Shown here piece after piece: positions 24,741 through 35,734 of a DNA stretch of 64,000 bases; position 1 is the first letter of the stretch; every line of letters begins with the position of its first letter. Source of the DNA: Hermodice carunculata (lineage: Eukaryota > Annelida > Polychaeta > Eunicida > Amphinomidae). The stretch covers positions 62,001 to 126,000 of the forward strand of contig CAXHWN010002633.1 of the NCBI GenBank assembly GCA_964020975.1, read 5' to 3'. The notes under the pieces were generated by a model. That model ran no database searches and was not told where the DNA came from. It saw nothing but the letters and a program-made list of their open reading frames with translations. The position numbers and the translations under genes are program-made.

Positions 24741-25412
24741 TAGTTTTTTGTAATTGAAATATTTTGCGCACAATTTTGCTTTGAGCGGTTGGAATTTTCA
24801 AGAGTGAAATGTCAATTTCGACCTTGATGAGTTTTATGGAAAACACCATCAATGCCACACGGGACAGGAGTATCAGCTATTTGAAAGTTCAAATGGAAAT
24901 TTATTCTACACTGAAGAAAATGGAAAATCATGAACTTGGTTTTTGCAAAGTTTGCAATCTGCTATTGCAGACACAGATTCCACGGGATAGCGATAGTTAC
25001 ATCAAGCTAAAAGTAACAAATGTGAAAAAATACAAAATGCGTATATTTTTGTTTTAATTACAACACATGGAAAGTATCACGCCTGGTTGTGAGGTCAGTA
25101 ACCTTTTTATCGGCAGATATTTATTTCAGTCATCTATACATCAAAGAAAAACCAATAAAGATATTCGGAAAATCAATCGATCCAAAATGTTGATCAGATT
25201 TTTCTTTGCGTCTTGAAACGCCTTTGTATAAAGACAGATTAGTTTTTAATAACCGATTGGCTGCAAAAACTTGGTCAGTCTCTATTTGTATGTAGACTTA
25301 GACCCACAGTGGCCATAGAATTTTGCAATACTTTCTAACCTTTTTTGATCAGAACTTTATATGTTCCCTGGTATTTCAAAAATGTTGGTTCTTTTGTATT
25401 TTTTTTGGCGAA
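24741..25412. other. Non-coding; contains a diverged compound-repeat spacer
   Basis: No gene recognised. From about 25,110 it resembles the spacers at 25,564 and 26,361: TCAAAGAAAAACCAATAAAG, ATATTCGGAAAATCAATC, TTTTCTTTGCGTCTTG. It is therefore a third, older copy of that spacer, without the palindromic insert. Confidence 0.6.
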
Positions 25413-25563
25413 GGACAACTGCGGTGATGTTACTCTGACCAAATGGATTCTTCTTTCCAATGGATTCTTCATTGTTCCTGTGTTTGTAATTTATAATTTC
25501 TGGATAAAGTTCGACAGATGTGATGTTACTCTGACCAAGTGGATTCTTCGTTTCCAATGGATC
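25413..25563 (+). repeat. 90-bp minisatellite, cluster A (about 2 copies)
   Basis: Two copies of the unit with GATGTTACTCTGACCAA, TGGATTCTTCTTTCC and TCTGGATAAAGTTCGACAG. It ends at CAATGGATCTTTTGAATC, the same point where cluster B ends. Confidence 0.9.
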
Positions 25564-25932
25564 TTTTGAATCGTCTGTAAATCAAAGAAAACCCAATGAG
25601 CGGTATCGGAAAATGCATTAATATGAACCGCATTTTCTTTGCATTTTGGAACAGAACGGTCTGATTTTCGAACAGTTTTTAAAAATCAATTTGCTTCAAT
25701 TAAAAAAATAATATTCCCAGCAAACCATGAAGATTGGCCCAATCTTGGACCAAATGTAATGTAACATTAGACCAACATTGGGTTCAACCTTCATTGCTTG
25801 CTGGGGTAACGGTCTGTATATAGACCTAAACAAACAGTAACCATCTTTTCACCACACTTCTAATTGTTAGATTGAACAGAGCTTTCTTTGTCTCCTGTTA
25901 TCTCATCATGCTGTTCTTGTGTTTATATTTAT
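25564..25932 (+). repeat. Compound-repeat spacer, copy 1
   Basis: Close match to 26,361-26,772: TCGGAAAATGCATTAATATG, TTTTCTTTGCATTTTGGAAC, AACGGTCTGTATATAGACC and TAACCATCTTTTCACCACAC. With the 90-bp clusters it forms a larger repeat with a period of about 800 bp. Confidence 0.9.
25716..25806. mobile_element. Small palindromic MITE, copy 1
   Basis: A 91-bp near-perfect palindrome, starting CCCAGCAAACCATGAAGATT and ending CCTTCATTGCTTGCTGGGG, centred near AATGTAATGTAACATT. Palindromes with CCCAGCAA termini are, from memory, a widespread class of tiny non-autonomous elements in invertebrates. No clear target-site duplication is visible. Confidence 0.75.
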
Positions 25933-26360
25933 AGATAATATTAAGTTCGACAGATTTGATGTTACTCTTACGAAGTGGATTCTTCATTTCCAATGGATTC
26001 TTCATTGCTCTTGCGTTCATATTTTCTGGATAAAGTTCGATAGGTGTGATGTTACTCTGACCAAGTGGATTCTTCGTTTCCAATGGATTCTTCACTGTTC
26101 TTGCATTTATATTTTCCGGATAAAGTTCGACAGATGTGATGTTACTCTGACCATGTGGATTCTTCGTTTCCAATGGATTCTTCATTGCTCTTGGGTTTAT
26201 ATTTTCTGGATAAAGTTTGACAGATGTGATGTTACTCTTACCAAGTGGATTCTTCGTTTCCAATGGATTTTTCATTGCTCTTGGGTTTATATTTTCTGGA
26301 TAAAGTTTAACAGATGTGATGTTACTCTGACCAAATGGATTCTTCGTTTCCAATGGATCT
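25933..26360 (+). repeat. 90-bp minisatellite, cluster B (5 copies)
   Basis: Five copies spaced 90 bp apart, with GATGTTACTC at about 25,959, 26,049, 26,139, 26,229 and 26,319. Because 90 is a multiple of 3, both strands stay open throughout (about 150 codons each way). Confidence 0.95.
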
Positions 26361-26772
26361 TTTGAATCATATGTAGATGAAAGAAAAGCCTATGAGTGAT
26401 ATCGGAAAATGCATTGATATGAACGACATTTTCTTTGCATTTTGGAACATATAGGTTTGATTTTCAAGTTGTTTTCAAAAATCAATGTGCTTTAATTAAA
26501 ACAAAATATTCCCAGCAATCCATGAAGATTGGCCCAATCTTGGACCAAATGTAATGTAACATTAGGCCAACATTGGGGCATCCTTCATTGCTTGCTGGGG
26601 TAACGGTCTGTATGTAGACCTAAACCAACAGTAACCATCTTTTCACCACACTTTTCTAATTGTTAGAATGAACAGAGCTTTCTTTGTCGCCACACCTTTC
26701 TAATAGTTAGATTGAACAGAGCTTTCTTTGTCTCCAGTTATCTCATCATGTTGTTCTTGCGTTTATATTTAT
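26361..26772 (+). repeat. Compound-repeat spacer, copy 2
   Basis: Second copy of the spacer at 25,564-25,932. It also holds a short internal duplication of AACAGAGCTTTCTTTGTC near 26,670-26,730. Confidence 0.9.
26511..26600. mobile_element. Small palindromic MITE, copy 2
   Basis: The same palindrome as at 25,716, starting CCCAGCAATCCATGAAGATT and ending CTTCATTGCTTGCTGGGG. It sits at the same spacer position, so it was copied with the 800-bp unit rather than inserted twice. Confidence 0.75.
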
Positions 26773-27300
26773 AGTTGATATTAAGTCCGACAGATGTGAT
26801 GTTACTCTGACCAAGTGGATTCTTAGTTTCCAATGGATTCTTCATTGCTCTTGCGTTTATATTTTCTGGATAAAGTTCGACAGATGTGATGTTACTTTGA
26901 CCAAGTGGATTCTCCGTTTCCAATGGACTCTTCACTGTTCTTGCATTTATATTTTCCGGATAAAGTACGACAGATGGGATGTTACTCTGACCAAATGGAT
27001 TCTCCGTTTCCAATGGATTCTTCACTGTTCTTGCATTTATATTTTCCGGATAAAGTTCGACAGATGTGATGTTACTCTGACCAAGTGGATTCTCCGTTTC
27101 CAATGGATTCTTCATTGTTGTTGTATTTATATTTCTGGATAAAGTTCAAAAGATGTGATGTTACTTTGACCAAATGGATTCTTCGTTTCCAATGGATTCT
27201 TCATTGTTCTTGCGTTTATATTTTCCGGATAAAGTACGACATATGTGATGTTACTCTGAGCAAGTGGATTCTTCATTTCCAATGGATTCTTCCTTTCTGA
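26773..27300 (+). repeat. 90-bp minisatellite, cluster C (6 copies)
   Basis: Six copies with GATGTTACT at about 26,798, 26,888, 26,978, 27,068, 27,158 and 27,248. A one-base length change near 27,130 breaks the continuous frame. The unit core is TGGATTCTCCGTTTCCAATG. Confidence 0.95.
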
Positions 27301-27559
27301 GTGGCCTATTAGCATCATTACCAGGTATGGTATTCAAGATCTACACCAGTTGTTTTTATGTTGTTTGTTTTTGGTTCGTTTTCCTTTGACTTATTTGTTC
27401 ACGTGTTTGTGTGTTTTTGTTAATATATGACATTCAGAATAACTTCTGTCATACAAAGAAAGAATTTGTTTTAAAAAGCGTAGCAGGCTAAGCAGAACTA
27501 TGAATTGACTGAATTTATTCACCAGGACATAGGCAATCATATTTCAATTTTAATTAGTG

Positions 27560-28850
27560 TATACACATTCATTAAGAATGTCATCCTATCAAGTTTGTAG
27601 ACATTGCCACAGTTTAGTGAGTATTGCCATTTAGTATGTTTTCCTATTCCGGCCAAAAGACCATAAGACGACAGATTGGAACGTGATTTTTAAAAAATCT
27701 GAGGAATGATTCTAGTCATACTGTACTGTTTAACTACGGTGGTCATATGGTATTTTCACCATACATTTCTAATTTATTATTTACAGGATCCGAGCTTTCT
27801 TTGTACCCTGTTATTTCCGGATATATTTCTCGCCTTTGGTTTTTGTATCTTTTATAGGTGATGATCGACTGCTGTGATGACACTCTTCGACGTAATGGAT
27901 TCTGCTGTTCCGACATTTTCGTCATTTCTAAGCAGACGACAGGTGGCGATATGAATATTTAAAATGACAATCTGAGAAGTGCCGTTACGGGGATGCACAC
28001 CCTGCAAACTGTTTTCCACATTTTGATATGGTCAAAGAGTGCACAAGGGATGTCAAAGATTTACCTTTGTGAGGAATTATATTTATGTGGTCTTATTCTG
28101 TCAGAAAATAAAAAAAAAATCAGGCAAAAAGTTCTATGAAGAAAGAAATGTTTAAAATATTGCTCGCCGGCTGTATACGGGCGTTACATGGTTTGACAGT
28201 GTACTTGTCTCAATGTTGGAGTGGTAGGTATCAGTTATAACTGCAAATGTTGAAGGCTTTATGCTCTCCTGAGCACAGTGATAGCTATGACAAGCTTAAA
28301 AGTACAACACTGATAAGCTTCTTTACCACAAATTTCATGCTTTAATAGTATTGTAATGATTTTATTACACTCATCTCTCTCCTGGATCTAGTTATCTAAT
28401 TATTAGATTTTTAATTTGATATGGAGACAGAAAGATAGGTAACTATAGATGGACAGGCAGGTAGGTAGCTTTAGGTGGACAGGTAGGTAGGTAGTTTTAG
28501 GTGGACAGGCAGGTAGGCAGCTTTAGGTGGACCGGTAGGTAGGTAGATAGTTTTAGGTGGACAGGCAGGTAGGTAGCTTTAGGTGGACGGGCAGGTAGGT
28601 AGCTTTAGGTGGACAGGCAGGTAGGTAGCTTTTGGTGGACAGGCAGTTAGGTAGATTTAGATGGACAGACAGCAGGTAGCTGTAAATGGATAGGCAGGGA
28701 AGTAGGTAGTTATAGATTGAAAGGCAAGTTGATTTAGACGGTACTAGAGGCCTACCACATAGCTGCAGACTTGAGTTTATTTAGACAAGACTCAGAAGTA
28801 GATGAGCGACTATTTAGATGGCTGGAGAAAGGGAGAGATGTTGACAATTT
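27560..28850 (+). repeat. Old segmental duplication, copy 2
   Basis: Counterpart of 23,370-24,740, with the landmarks AGTTTGTAGACATTGCCACA, GACGACAGGTGGCGATATGA, GTTACATGGTTTGACAG, GGATCTAGTTATCTAATTA, GACAGGCAGGTAGGTAG and TTTAGACAAGACTCAGAAG. At 27,720-27,915 it also holds a degenerate single copy of the spacer plus 90-bp unit (GATGACACTCTTCGACGTAA). Confidence 0.8.
28430..28720. repeat. GGTA-type minisatellite
   Basis: Repeats of GTAGGTAGCTTTAGGTGGAC with a period near 26-28 bp. They occupy the same place in copy 2 of the duplication as the GATA/GGTA tract does in copy 1. Confidence 0.9.
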
Positions 28851-29029
28851 TTCTTTTCTTTAATATATTTTTTGGGTAAAGGTTGAAATATGTGCTTTTT
28901 GGTGCATTTATGCCCATAAACCTTATATTTAGCTTTCAAATCTGCCACGAAAGTCGTGTTTGTGGTGATCACTTAAGATTTCCTAAAGACAAGAAAAAAT
29001 AGCCCTTCAATACCATTCCAACAAGAGGC

Positions 29030-29235
29030 ACGCACTTGTGGACCTTTTATTTGAGGCCACTTAAGGATGAAGTAAAAGTCGAAGGCCAAGGTGTTATTTG
29101 CATCCACCTGCAAGTCGTATGCATTATCGTTGATGTTTAAGGTGAACTGACACGGGTATTTTTGAATCATGTACTTGTCTTGCTGCCGAACGCAGTGGCA
29201 AGTTCTGCCTGGACGTATTTATTTAAAAAACATCG
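29030..29235 (-). repeat. 205-bp repeat copy 1, protein-like on minus strand
   Basis: First of two adjacent direct copies. The minus strand reads RPGRTCHCVRQQDKY, then CQFTLNINDNAYDLQVDANN, then TLAFDFYFILKWPQIKGP. The alternating hydrophobic pattern and Asn-rich turns look like an extracellular beta domain, but I recognise no family. No clean GT-AG exon borders are visible, so this may be a decayed exon. Confidence 0.4.
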
Positions 29236-29440
29236 CCATGTGGACCTTCGCTTTATTTGAGGCCACTCAAAGAAGTAAAAGTGTAAGACTAAGGTGGTAT
29301 TTTCATTGACCTGCAACTCATATGCGTTATGATTGATGCTTGAGATGGAATGACATGCGTAATTTTCGGTCGTGTAAAAGTCTTGCTGTCGCAAGCAGTG
29401 TAAAGTTCTGCCAGGATGAGTTGACTAAAAACATCGTCAC
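29236..29440 (-). repeat. 205-bp repeat copy 2, protein-like on minus strand
   Basis: Second copy. The minus strand reads HPGRTLHCLRQQDFY, then CHSISSINHNAYELQVNENT, then TLVLHFYFFEWPQIKRR. Against copy 1 the protein identity is concentrated in NAYxLQVxxNxTL and WPQIK, and several codons differ silently or conservatively (TAC/TAT for Tyr, AAT/AAC for Asn, GAC/GAG for Asp/Glu), which hints that the duplication happened while the module was coding. Downstream the frame shifts. Confidence 0.4.
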
Positions 29441-32150
29441 ATTCACCAACAAGAGACAGTTGGATGTAACTGTCTCAGATGTACACCAATGAACGGTGTC
29501 GTCTTGGCACGTACTTAACGACCAGGGTGGTTGAGGAAACATGTTCACTCGGGGTAAATATTATCCTGAATAATTTCTTAAGATTGTCATTAAAAATTAT
29601 ACCACCATCCTTCATCATATGGATGAGAATCGAAATGTGTCACGGAGACGTTGAAGCTAAAAGACATTTCGGAAACTAAACTAATTGTTGTTCACCAGCT
29701 ATATGCAATGGAAATGATCTTTTGGTGGTTTTTAATGCAGGGGATTTGTCCTTAAGCTTTTTTCCACGGAAGGTCTGGGTTGCATGAACAATAGTCGCTT
29801 TCTGCATTTGCAGCTTCTACTTCTAAATCTAAGGTGGCTACTGGGAGCAGTGTGAAAATGTGTTCTTGTAACAAATAAACTATTTTAATAAAACGTGTGT
29901 AAAATGATGAACTGTCAAACTTGTTTATTTTCTTGCGTGTGCGTGCGCGCGCGCGTGTGTGTAGCAAGGCTGATGTATGAAAAAAGGCATAGACTTACCA
30001 TTGCCATAGGGACAACACGAACATTATAACTTTAATGCATGCAAGATAGGAGTGGCAGGGCAATGGGTGAAAAAAGGAGTAATTATTGTGCTAAACATTA
30101 AAACTCTGCTGCATGATACACGAGCCAGCATGGACAACCTCAGCCTGGACAAGTGCAGTTGCCACCTGGTTTATTTCACAATTTAATGATGATAATGAAA
30201 TTCTCGTTGCGTGCGCTTGGGTATACGCTGGTCGAATCCCAAGACCATTCTCTCATGGCAGAATGAGATTATATAAAATATAAACTTGCCAAATTTAGAG
30301 ACCATATTTTCATAAGACTCATAATCAAAAATATGGAATTCGTGCGAAATAAAGGAAATTGTAAAATTTCACACGGTGTGCTACCAAGTTGGTTCATGGA
30401 AACCGTAAATGGGAGCCAGCAAATGGTCACTACCAATCATATGCATCGCCTTCTGAACCACGTTCTTGGTGGTAATCAACCCACTATGGACCCACATATC
30501 GGGCTTCAATATCTAAAAATCTGTTGTATTTTCTCTCTGCCTGTTTTAATAGATCCATCTATGTTGGATATAAATCACATAGAAATGAGCAGGGATGTAC
30601 TATGCTGATTTTTTTATAAAGCTATAAGTTCTTATGATGCGTCCCCAGTATCGCCAAAGTGCACCACAAGCCAAGTGCATTGGACAATATTTTAAATGTT
30701 CAAGTCAATTATTAAATTTAGAAAGTTTAGTGATGATATCGATGTTTAGTAATAGTCTTTATGAATATAAAATGATCATAGTTTTACTTATTATCACAAA
30801 AAAATATTATCCAATGGGTGAACAGCATTATCCAAATAAGCAATTGGATCTTTGTTAACCTAATCGTGATTGGCGGTTATGCAGCAATTTGTCATAACGT
30901 GTAATAGAAAAAAGACAGAAAATTGTAATGCGGCGGCAATTTTTAACAATTGCGGCAATATGTTATATTATTTGCAATTTGTAAAAATGTCGTAGAAAAA
31001 TTTAATTAATCAGGTGAGTAGTAGGAAAACAATATAAAATGTAATAGATTGCATAAAAGTGCGTTTCAATGGAATGAAGGTATTGTTGAGACGATCACCT
31101 ATGAAGTTTTTTTTTTTTTTAAAACTGTGATTTTGATGAAACTAAAGAAAAACTGGACCTCATAAAAAGGCGAATGCTGGTGGGAATTAGGACGCAAATT
31201 TATTCGCAGTCAGCGGTCAGCCTGCAAAATTGCACATTTTCAAGGATGGCTACATGTCAGAAAATCGTCAGTCACGTGGTGCCCACTGTGGAAAACCTTT
31301 TTAAAAACCAGATCCCAAATATATTTTAAGTTCCTAACTTGTCTTTTGGCTTTATATTCTAGGAAAATTAGTGCTAGACTACCTCCATATCCTGGACATA
31401 CTACTGCCTATATCCTATGCGGGTATAGAAACACCGGAGATCACTTTCTGTTACAGCCCTTATTATCAAACCAAGACCCCTTTCCGGTCAGCCTTTTGGA
31501 TCAAACGAGGAATCAACTAAAACATTTCCGTTTCAAAACCTGTTCACTTGGACTCTTCTGTCAGACTATTTCAGACGAGTGGCAAGGCCGCATTTAATCT
31601 CGAGACCCCTTTGACCCATCACAGTCAATTCGTCACTCCATGTTGAATTTTCAGTCACATCTATCGACTATTATTTATCGCAGATGCAGATGTCGCAAAA
31701 CTATCACCTTTGACGTGAGATTACTTTGATCAATAACGCATAAAGAAAGAAAAAGTGTTTACTCATACAGTGAAACCTGTCTACAGTGGGCACCCTTGGG
31801 ACAAACAAAGACAGACTGACATACTAAGTCAGTTGCGTGGATCGGATTCTACAGGTCCTAGTACTCTCTGTGACTTGATTACCAGATATTTCAGTTATTT
31901 AATTTACTACTCCCTGTGATTTTTAAAAATCAAAATTTCGAGTTTTTCTTTATATTTTATTTTTTTCCGGAAATTTCGAGTTTGAAATCTCAAAATGTGG
32001 AGTTTTATATTCCAAAATTTGGACTTTTTCTCATGTTCTCTGAATTACGTGTTTCTTGTTTGAACTATCGTAATTTCTCTCGTAATTTCGACTTCTAAAT
32101 ATCGTTTTCCCGAGTTTTAATACGCAAATTAAACTGTTGCATGCTCGTAT
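29441..32150. other. No gene recognised
   Basis: AT-rich, mostly unique. It contains a 30-bp alternating purine-pyrimidine tract (29,934-29,963), several AATAAA-like words, and short chance open frames. A stretch following TTTATATTCTAG (31,363 to about 31,518) reads KLVLDYLHILDILLPISY and onward, but no donor or family supports it. Confidence 0.5.
29934..29963. repeat. Alternating GC/GT tract
   Basis: GCGTGCGCGCGCGCGTGTGT. A pure alternating purine-pyrimidine run of this kind can adopt left-handed DNA. Confidence 0.9.
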
Positions 32151-32159
32151 CTCTGCTGA

Positions 32160-33215
32160 CCATAGGTGGGAAAGCTTATGCGATCACTCATGTCTGTCCG
32201 TCATTCCGTCCGTAAACTTATGCTTGTGAGCGCTATTCGGTTCACTGTTTTCTAGGTGGCCCCATATAACTTTCAGGACTTATCAACTGTATGGTAATCT
32301 AGGTCAAGTTCGATACTGGTGGCACCACCTACAGTATTATGTAATATACTGGTCAAAATGTGAAATTCATGTGACCGCTCTAGCGTCCTGTATATTTCAT
32401 AGATCTGCATGAATTTCAGTGGGGCTGTAGAGGTCAAAGTCTCAGTTGCATATGATACTGGTGGCGCAACCTATAATTTGACGGAATTTATAAGCCAAAA
32501 TATGTTAAAAGATTTAAAATTCCTTTATCTCAAAAAGTAAGTGAATTAGACTCGCCAAATTGATAGGATGTGTAGACAATGTCCAATGCTAGTCTGTAAT
32601 ATGATATCAGTGACCTTGGCCTTTTTTCGTGAGGTCCCAATACTGTAAATATGAAAGAGGTGATTTTGTAATGGCAGGATGCAGCTTGGGCATCAATGGC
32701 AAGGAGAATTGAGCCTCCAGATCAAAATTGCAATTGATTACATTGTGCATAAAACTGTATTTGGTGATCTACTTTTTGGGTCACCGTGACCTAATTATTA
32801 TGGATTTTAGCGCCTGTCCATGTTTATTGTCTTTCATCAATAACTCGAAAAATTATCACCCGATTTGAACAAACAGACCATGTATGGTAAGCTGGATACG
32901 GGGCGCCCATCTTTAATACTAATGATTTTTAGTCCGAGTTGAAAGTCAAGGTTAAATTGCCCGTTGGAATATAGTAGATATCTTGTGAATGCTCTGCACC
33001 CCACAGTTTTTTTAGCTTGGTACATATAACTTTAAGGACTAAAAAAGTGCATAAATACCTATGTCGACGTCAATGTTGGTGGCGCCACCTATTTTTTATG
33101 TAATATATGGGTCAAAATATGACCATCTTGTGACAGGACCAGCATGCTTAATTTTTTTATGGATTTTCATGAAATTAAGTGGGATTGTAGAAGAGGTCAA
33201 AATATCAATTGGTTA
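32160..33215 (+). repeat. GTCCGTC-type dispersed repeat with two internal copies
   Basis: Begins with GTCTGTCCGTCATTCCGTCC. Two diverged direct copies follow. Copy 1 (about 32,255-32,460) has ATAACTTTCAGGACTTATC, ACTGGTGGCACCACCTA and GTAATATACTGGTCAAAATG. Copy 2 (about 33,020-33,215) has ATAACTTTAAGGACTAAAAA, TTGGTGGCGCCACCTA and GTAATATATGGGTCAAAATA. It has the look of non-coding dispersed repeats common in marine invertebrates. No protein frame survives. Confidence 0.65.
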
Positions 33216-33584
33216 TTTATGTTCTCTGGGAAACAGTTCTCATGGTACTTTGCCCACTTTCATCATCACCGTCATGATTTTTCCCACCATTCAGTGATTC
33301 ACATACATGAAATAGTTCCATGTACCAGCGAAGCGCCCATGCCTTGTGACAGTATGCAATGCTGGTACAAAAGTGACCTGGTCATCCCCATCCCCATTCC
33401 ATTCATCAATATCTGAGCCCTCAGCTACATTTAACACTAAATCGTTATCTGAACAATCATGTTCTTGTTCCTGCAGGTGGCCTGACATTTATAGGCATGG
33501 GATCTTTAAATGTCAGGTTAAAATTGGAAATAGTGTAAAATACCAGGCAAGTACCTGACGGGTTGGGAGACAACTGAAAAAAAT

Positions 33585-33740
33585 CTTTTCAGATGGGTGG
33601 AGTGAAAGTTCGACGCGTTTCGCCACCAGATTGGGCTCATCAGAACCTGTAAACCGGTGGCCAGAAACGCATCACGTTTCCGTAAACAACCTTTTGAGAA
33701 ATGTGCTATTACGTCAAAAGTCCGAGCTGACGTAATGCAG
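33585..33740. mobile_element. Possible Penelope-like element remnant
   Basis: CGACGCGTTTCGCCACC followed by GGGCTCATCAGAACCTG resembles, from memory, the conserved non-coding motif found near the ends of Penelope-like retroelements. No reverse transcriptase or GIY-YIG frame is visible nearby, so this would be a short dead fragment. Confidence 0.3.
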
Positions 33741-35240
33741 TACCCTGGTACTGCGATCGGCCCTCCATGAGAGTTGCCAGTGGGGGAGGGGATGGTGATG
33801 GTGGTTTTGCCTCGAGTGGAGATAACGTATTGTGCTCTCATCCATTATTTTCTTTTGTCCATGTTCCTTGCGTGGATAATTCGATAAGATTGTATTGAAT
33901 GCATTTTACGTAGGCCTACTCATATCATTTAAAATTTCGATGGCAATAACCATCTCTGCTGGGAATAACGAGATCAATTTTGAATTTTGAACCAAGTTGC
34001 TCTTTTGACCAGCGAATTACTGCACTCAAACTTGCATGTTTACCTGCGTTTTACGCACCTCAAATGATGTAAAGTATAAATCCAATCTAAATCACATCTC
34101 CCATCAAGTTATATGAACCTTGTAAATGTCTAAATCTTAATATTCAAGTTTGGAAAGCGGGCTTTGGCGGCCAGATTCTGATGTTGATGAGGTAATATGT
34201 TGTGCTTTCACGTACAATGACCTTCAAAATGTACGAAACCATTAAACTTGTGCGTGGGTGAATTCGTGGACCTTCGTGTTATATATAGCCGTGAACCCCC
34301 CCCCCCAAAAAAAAGAAAACCACCACCACCCCAAAAAACAAGAAAAAAACCCCAAACAAACAAACAAACAAAAAAAAACAAACAAACAAAAAAACAAAAC
34401 AAAAAAACAAAAAAAAAAAAACAAAACAAAACAAACAACCCCCCCCCAGTATGTGATGTTTATTAATTCCTAAGGAAATAACCAACGCGATAGCTCTGTT
34501 GGGCATTTTTAGAAGACATTAATAATACATAACTGCTATTGACAACAACTTTGTTAACTTTTCATTTATATCCACCATATTTTTCTTGCCTTTATTTCTT
34601 CACCAATTCATTGATTCCATTTCATTTTGGTATGTCACTTCATTTCGTTCATTTATCCATAGCATTCTTTGTACGTTTATTCCCTTATTCATTCAAGGCC
34701 TGCTTTTCGCCTGCTAAAAATTCATTCCACTATGGAGAAATGTACTCTTCACAGGAAGCACAGCAACTCTTGCCATTTACTTAATGCGTTTAAAACGGTT
34801 TGAAATATTCATAATCATGCTGAAATGAAAAAATGAAACAGTTTATTAAACTGGAGGCAAATTCTAATAAAAATAACGGATGGACCCCTCCCGTACATAT
34901 GTTCTGAACTTACATGTCAATTAAACAGGTATGTTGTTATTTGTACACTATACTGACACTATAGACTAATCTGTATTAATGAAAAATAATTCAAAGGTTG
35001 AGAGGACCGGTTTAAAACCACCAGATGCCTTTTAATAGTGACTGCCTGTCTCAAGTCACGAGTGAAATTTGTTTCTTTATATTGGTATTGAAAGATGATG
35101 TTGATGCTTTGGTAAGTCTTGAATCTCTTTGCTGTTATTCTTGGGTTTGAAATTTATGAATGTGGGTCATGTTTTTCTGAACTATTAGGTAAATCCTAAT
35201 CCCTGGTGAGATTATCCACAGGTACTCTCCGAAAGTTCCA
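33741..35240. other. No gene recognised; A/C-rich tract inside
   Basis: Contains a C-run, A-run and (AAAC)-like tract at 34,298-34,447 that produces low-complexity open frames on both strands. The rest is unique AT-rich sequence. Confidence 0.6.
34298..34447. repeat. A/C low-complexity tract
   Basis: C-runs bracket AAACAAACAAACAAA-type sequence. The strand asymmetry is strong, with almost no T or G across 150 bp. Confidence 0.95.
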
Positions 35241-35276
35241 AGTCCTATGACAGCTGCCAAATGGTCTGGTAGAAAT

Positions 35277-35372
35277 CCCACAGAGGTACGGTTTGGGTCC
35301 AATGTGGTACTGAAAGGTGTGGTGCTGATCCTATCCCACAGAGGTACGGTTTGGTTCCAATGTGGTACAATA
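35277..35372 (+). repeat. 59-bp-spaced direct repeat
   Basis: CCCACAGAGGTACGGTTTGG followed by TCCAATGTGGTAC occurs at 35,277 and again at 35,336, the second copy with one change (GGTTCC). Confidence 0.9.
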
Positions 35373-35734
35373 TACCAGTCCACTCAAAGACAATGTCCCC
35401 ACTCCACAGGTACAAAGTGTAAATGGGTAGCACCAAATGTACAAGTCCACTCAAGACATTGTCCACACTCCTTTGTTCCAGAGTTTTCACGGTTAGTCAC
35501 AAGTCCCATTGCATTGAGACCTGTCTGGATCACCTCATATGAATGTAGGTCACCATTCTAGCTTATCCCACATGTTTACCAGTTAGTTATATGCGAGTCA
35601 CCCACAAAACAGGCCAACTCAGTGACTCTGCAGTGACTCTGCAAAGTATTCATTGAACTCAATGACCCGGCAGACACTCAATGAATACAGTGATCTCTCC
35701 AAATGAAAGCAAACAGCTATACACATTTTCATAA

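Noticed and set aside
24401-24858. Minus-strand frames rich in LPTYLPTYLP
   Set aside because: Translation of the GATA/GGTA microsatellite.
30225-30240. GGTCGAATCCC resembling a pol III B box
   Set aside because: No A box at the right distance and no tRNA fold.
31363-31518. Frame reading LHILDILLPISYAGIETPE after a TTCTAG acceptor
   Set aside because: No consensus donor, no partner exon and no recognised family.
33518-33841. 107-codon minus-strand frame
   Set aside because: It overlaps a probable retroelement remnant and is not protein-like in composition.
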